Shown: piece by piece, positions 63,895 through 64,000 of the stretch
Numbering within the stretch: position 1 is the stretch's first letter
How the letters are laid out: each line of letters begins with the position of its first letter
Source of the DNA: Blastococcus_B deserti
GTDB taxonomy: Bacteria > Actinomycetota > Actinomycetes > Mycobacteriales > Geodermatophilaceae
DNA length: 64,000 bases
Assembly: GCF_042682525.1 (NCBI RefSeq)
Contig: NZ_JBHUHP010000030.1
Span: forward strand, 1 to 64,000
Direction: 5' to 3'
Position numbers and translations under genes: made by a program
Notes under the pieces: generated by a model
The model's database searches: none
What the model saw: only the letters and a program-made list of their open reading frames with translations
What the model was told of the DNA's origin: nothing

Positions 63895-64000
63895 TCGGTG
63901 CGGCCACGTGCCGCCGGAACCGCCCCGGCGCGCGAGGCGCGGCCGGACCGTCCTCCCGGCGACTCGTGCCCAGCCGTTCCCTCCGCCGGCCACGTCCTGG

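Overview
The window is about 72% GC with strong third-position GC bias. It carries a chain of genes typical of high-GC Gram-positive chromosomes: thyA-folA-dapA-rnj-ftsK, rimO-pgsA-clgR-pspA, DUF3046-recA-recX, gluABCD, miaB/miaA-dapF-hflX, lexA-LysM-nrdR-nrdJ and plsB-plsC. Protein character and gene order suggest an actinobacterium of the Geodermatophilaceae type (Blastococcus, Geodermatophilus or Modestobacter). That placement is inference. The region looks like ordinary core chromosome: no rRNA, tRNA, CRISPR array, transposase, integrase or phage gene was seen, and base composition is even throughout.

Layout. 1-3.2 kb: DUF2461/GNAT pair, a YcaQ-type glycosylase and a DUF1232 membrane protein. 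3.3-12 kb: thymidylate and folate synthesis, lysine/peptidoglycan precursor (dapA), RNase J, an S9 peptidase and FtsK. 12-20 kb: DUF899 protein, RimO, phosphatidylglycerophosphate synthase, a BTAD regulator, ClgR, TetR, a sugar kinase and PspA (envelope stress). 20-27 kb: a block of DNA repair genes (Nei-type glycosylase, AlkA-like glycosylase, Lhr helicase). 27-31.5 kb: GH16-like protein, MFS permease, a 36-codon membrane gene, DUF3046, recA and recX. 31.6-37 kb: cytochrome oxidase subunit I and a glutamate-type ABC importer. 37-46.4 kb: miaB, DUF349, miaA, dapF, hflX, PAP2 phosphatase and a secreted propeller-like protein. 46.5-53.3 kb: lexA, its divergent LysM partner, an unknown repeat protein, nrdR and the B12-dependent reductase nrdJ. 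53.6-64 kb: PQ-loop protein, a HAD-PlsC-WS/DGAT fusion next to plsB, a frameshifted sensor kinase with an intact response regulator, and a SRPBCC protein.

How the genes work together. DNA damage is the strongest theme. recA, lexA and the LysM gene carry LexA boxes. recA, the AlkA-like gene, the LysM gene, lhr, nei and ycaQ all carry, at one fixed spacing, an element resembling the PafBC/RecA-NDp promoter of mycobacteria. A second theme is leaderless transcription: at least twelve genes have an exact TANNNT hexamer 6-7 nt before the start codon and mostly no Shine-Dalgarno sequence. A third is membrane lipid synthesis, with pgsA and a plsB/plsC-type pair in which PlsC is fused to a wax ester/diacylglycerol acyltransferase domain. 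Two convergent gene pairs end in copies of a hairpin element with a conserved core and differing but self-complementary arms.
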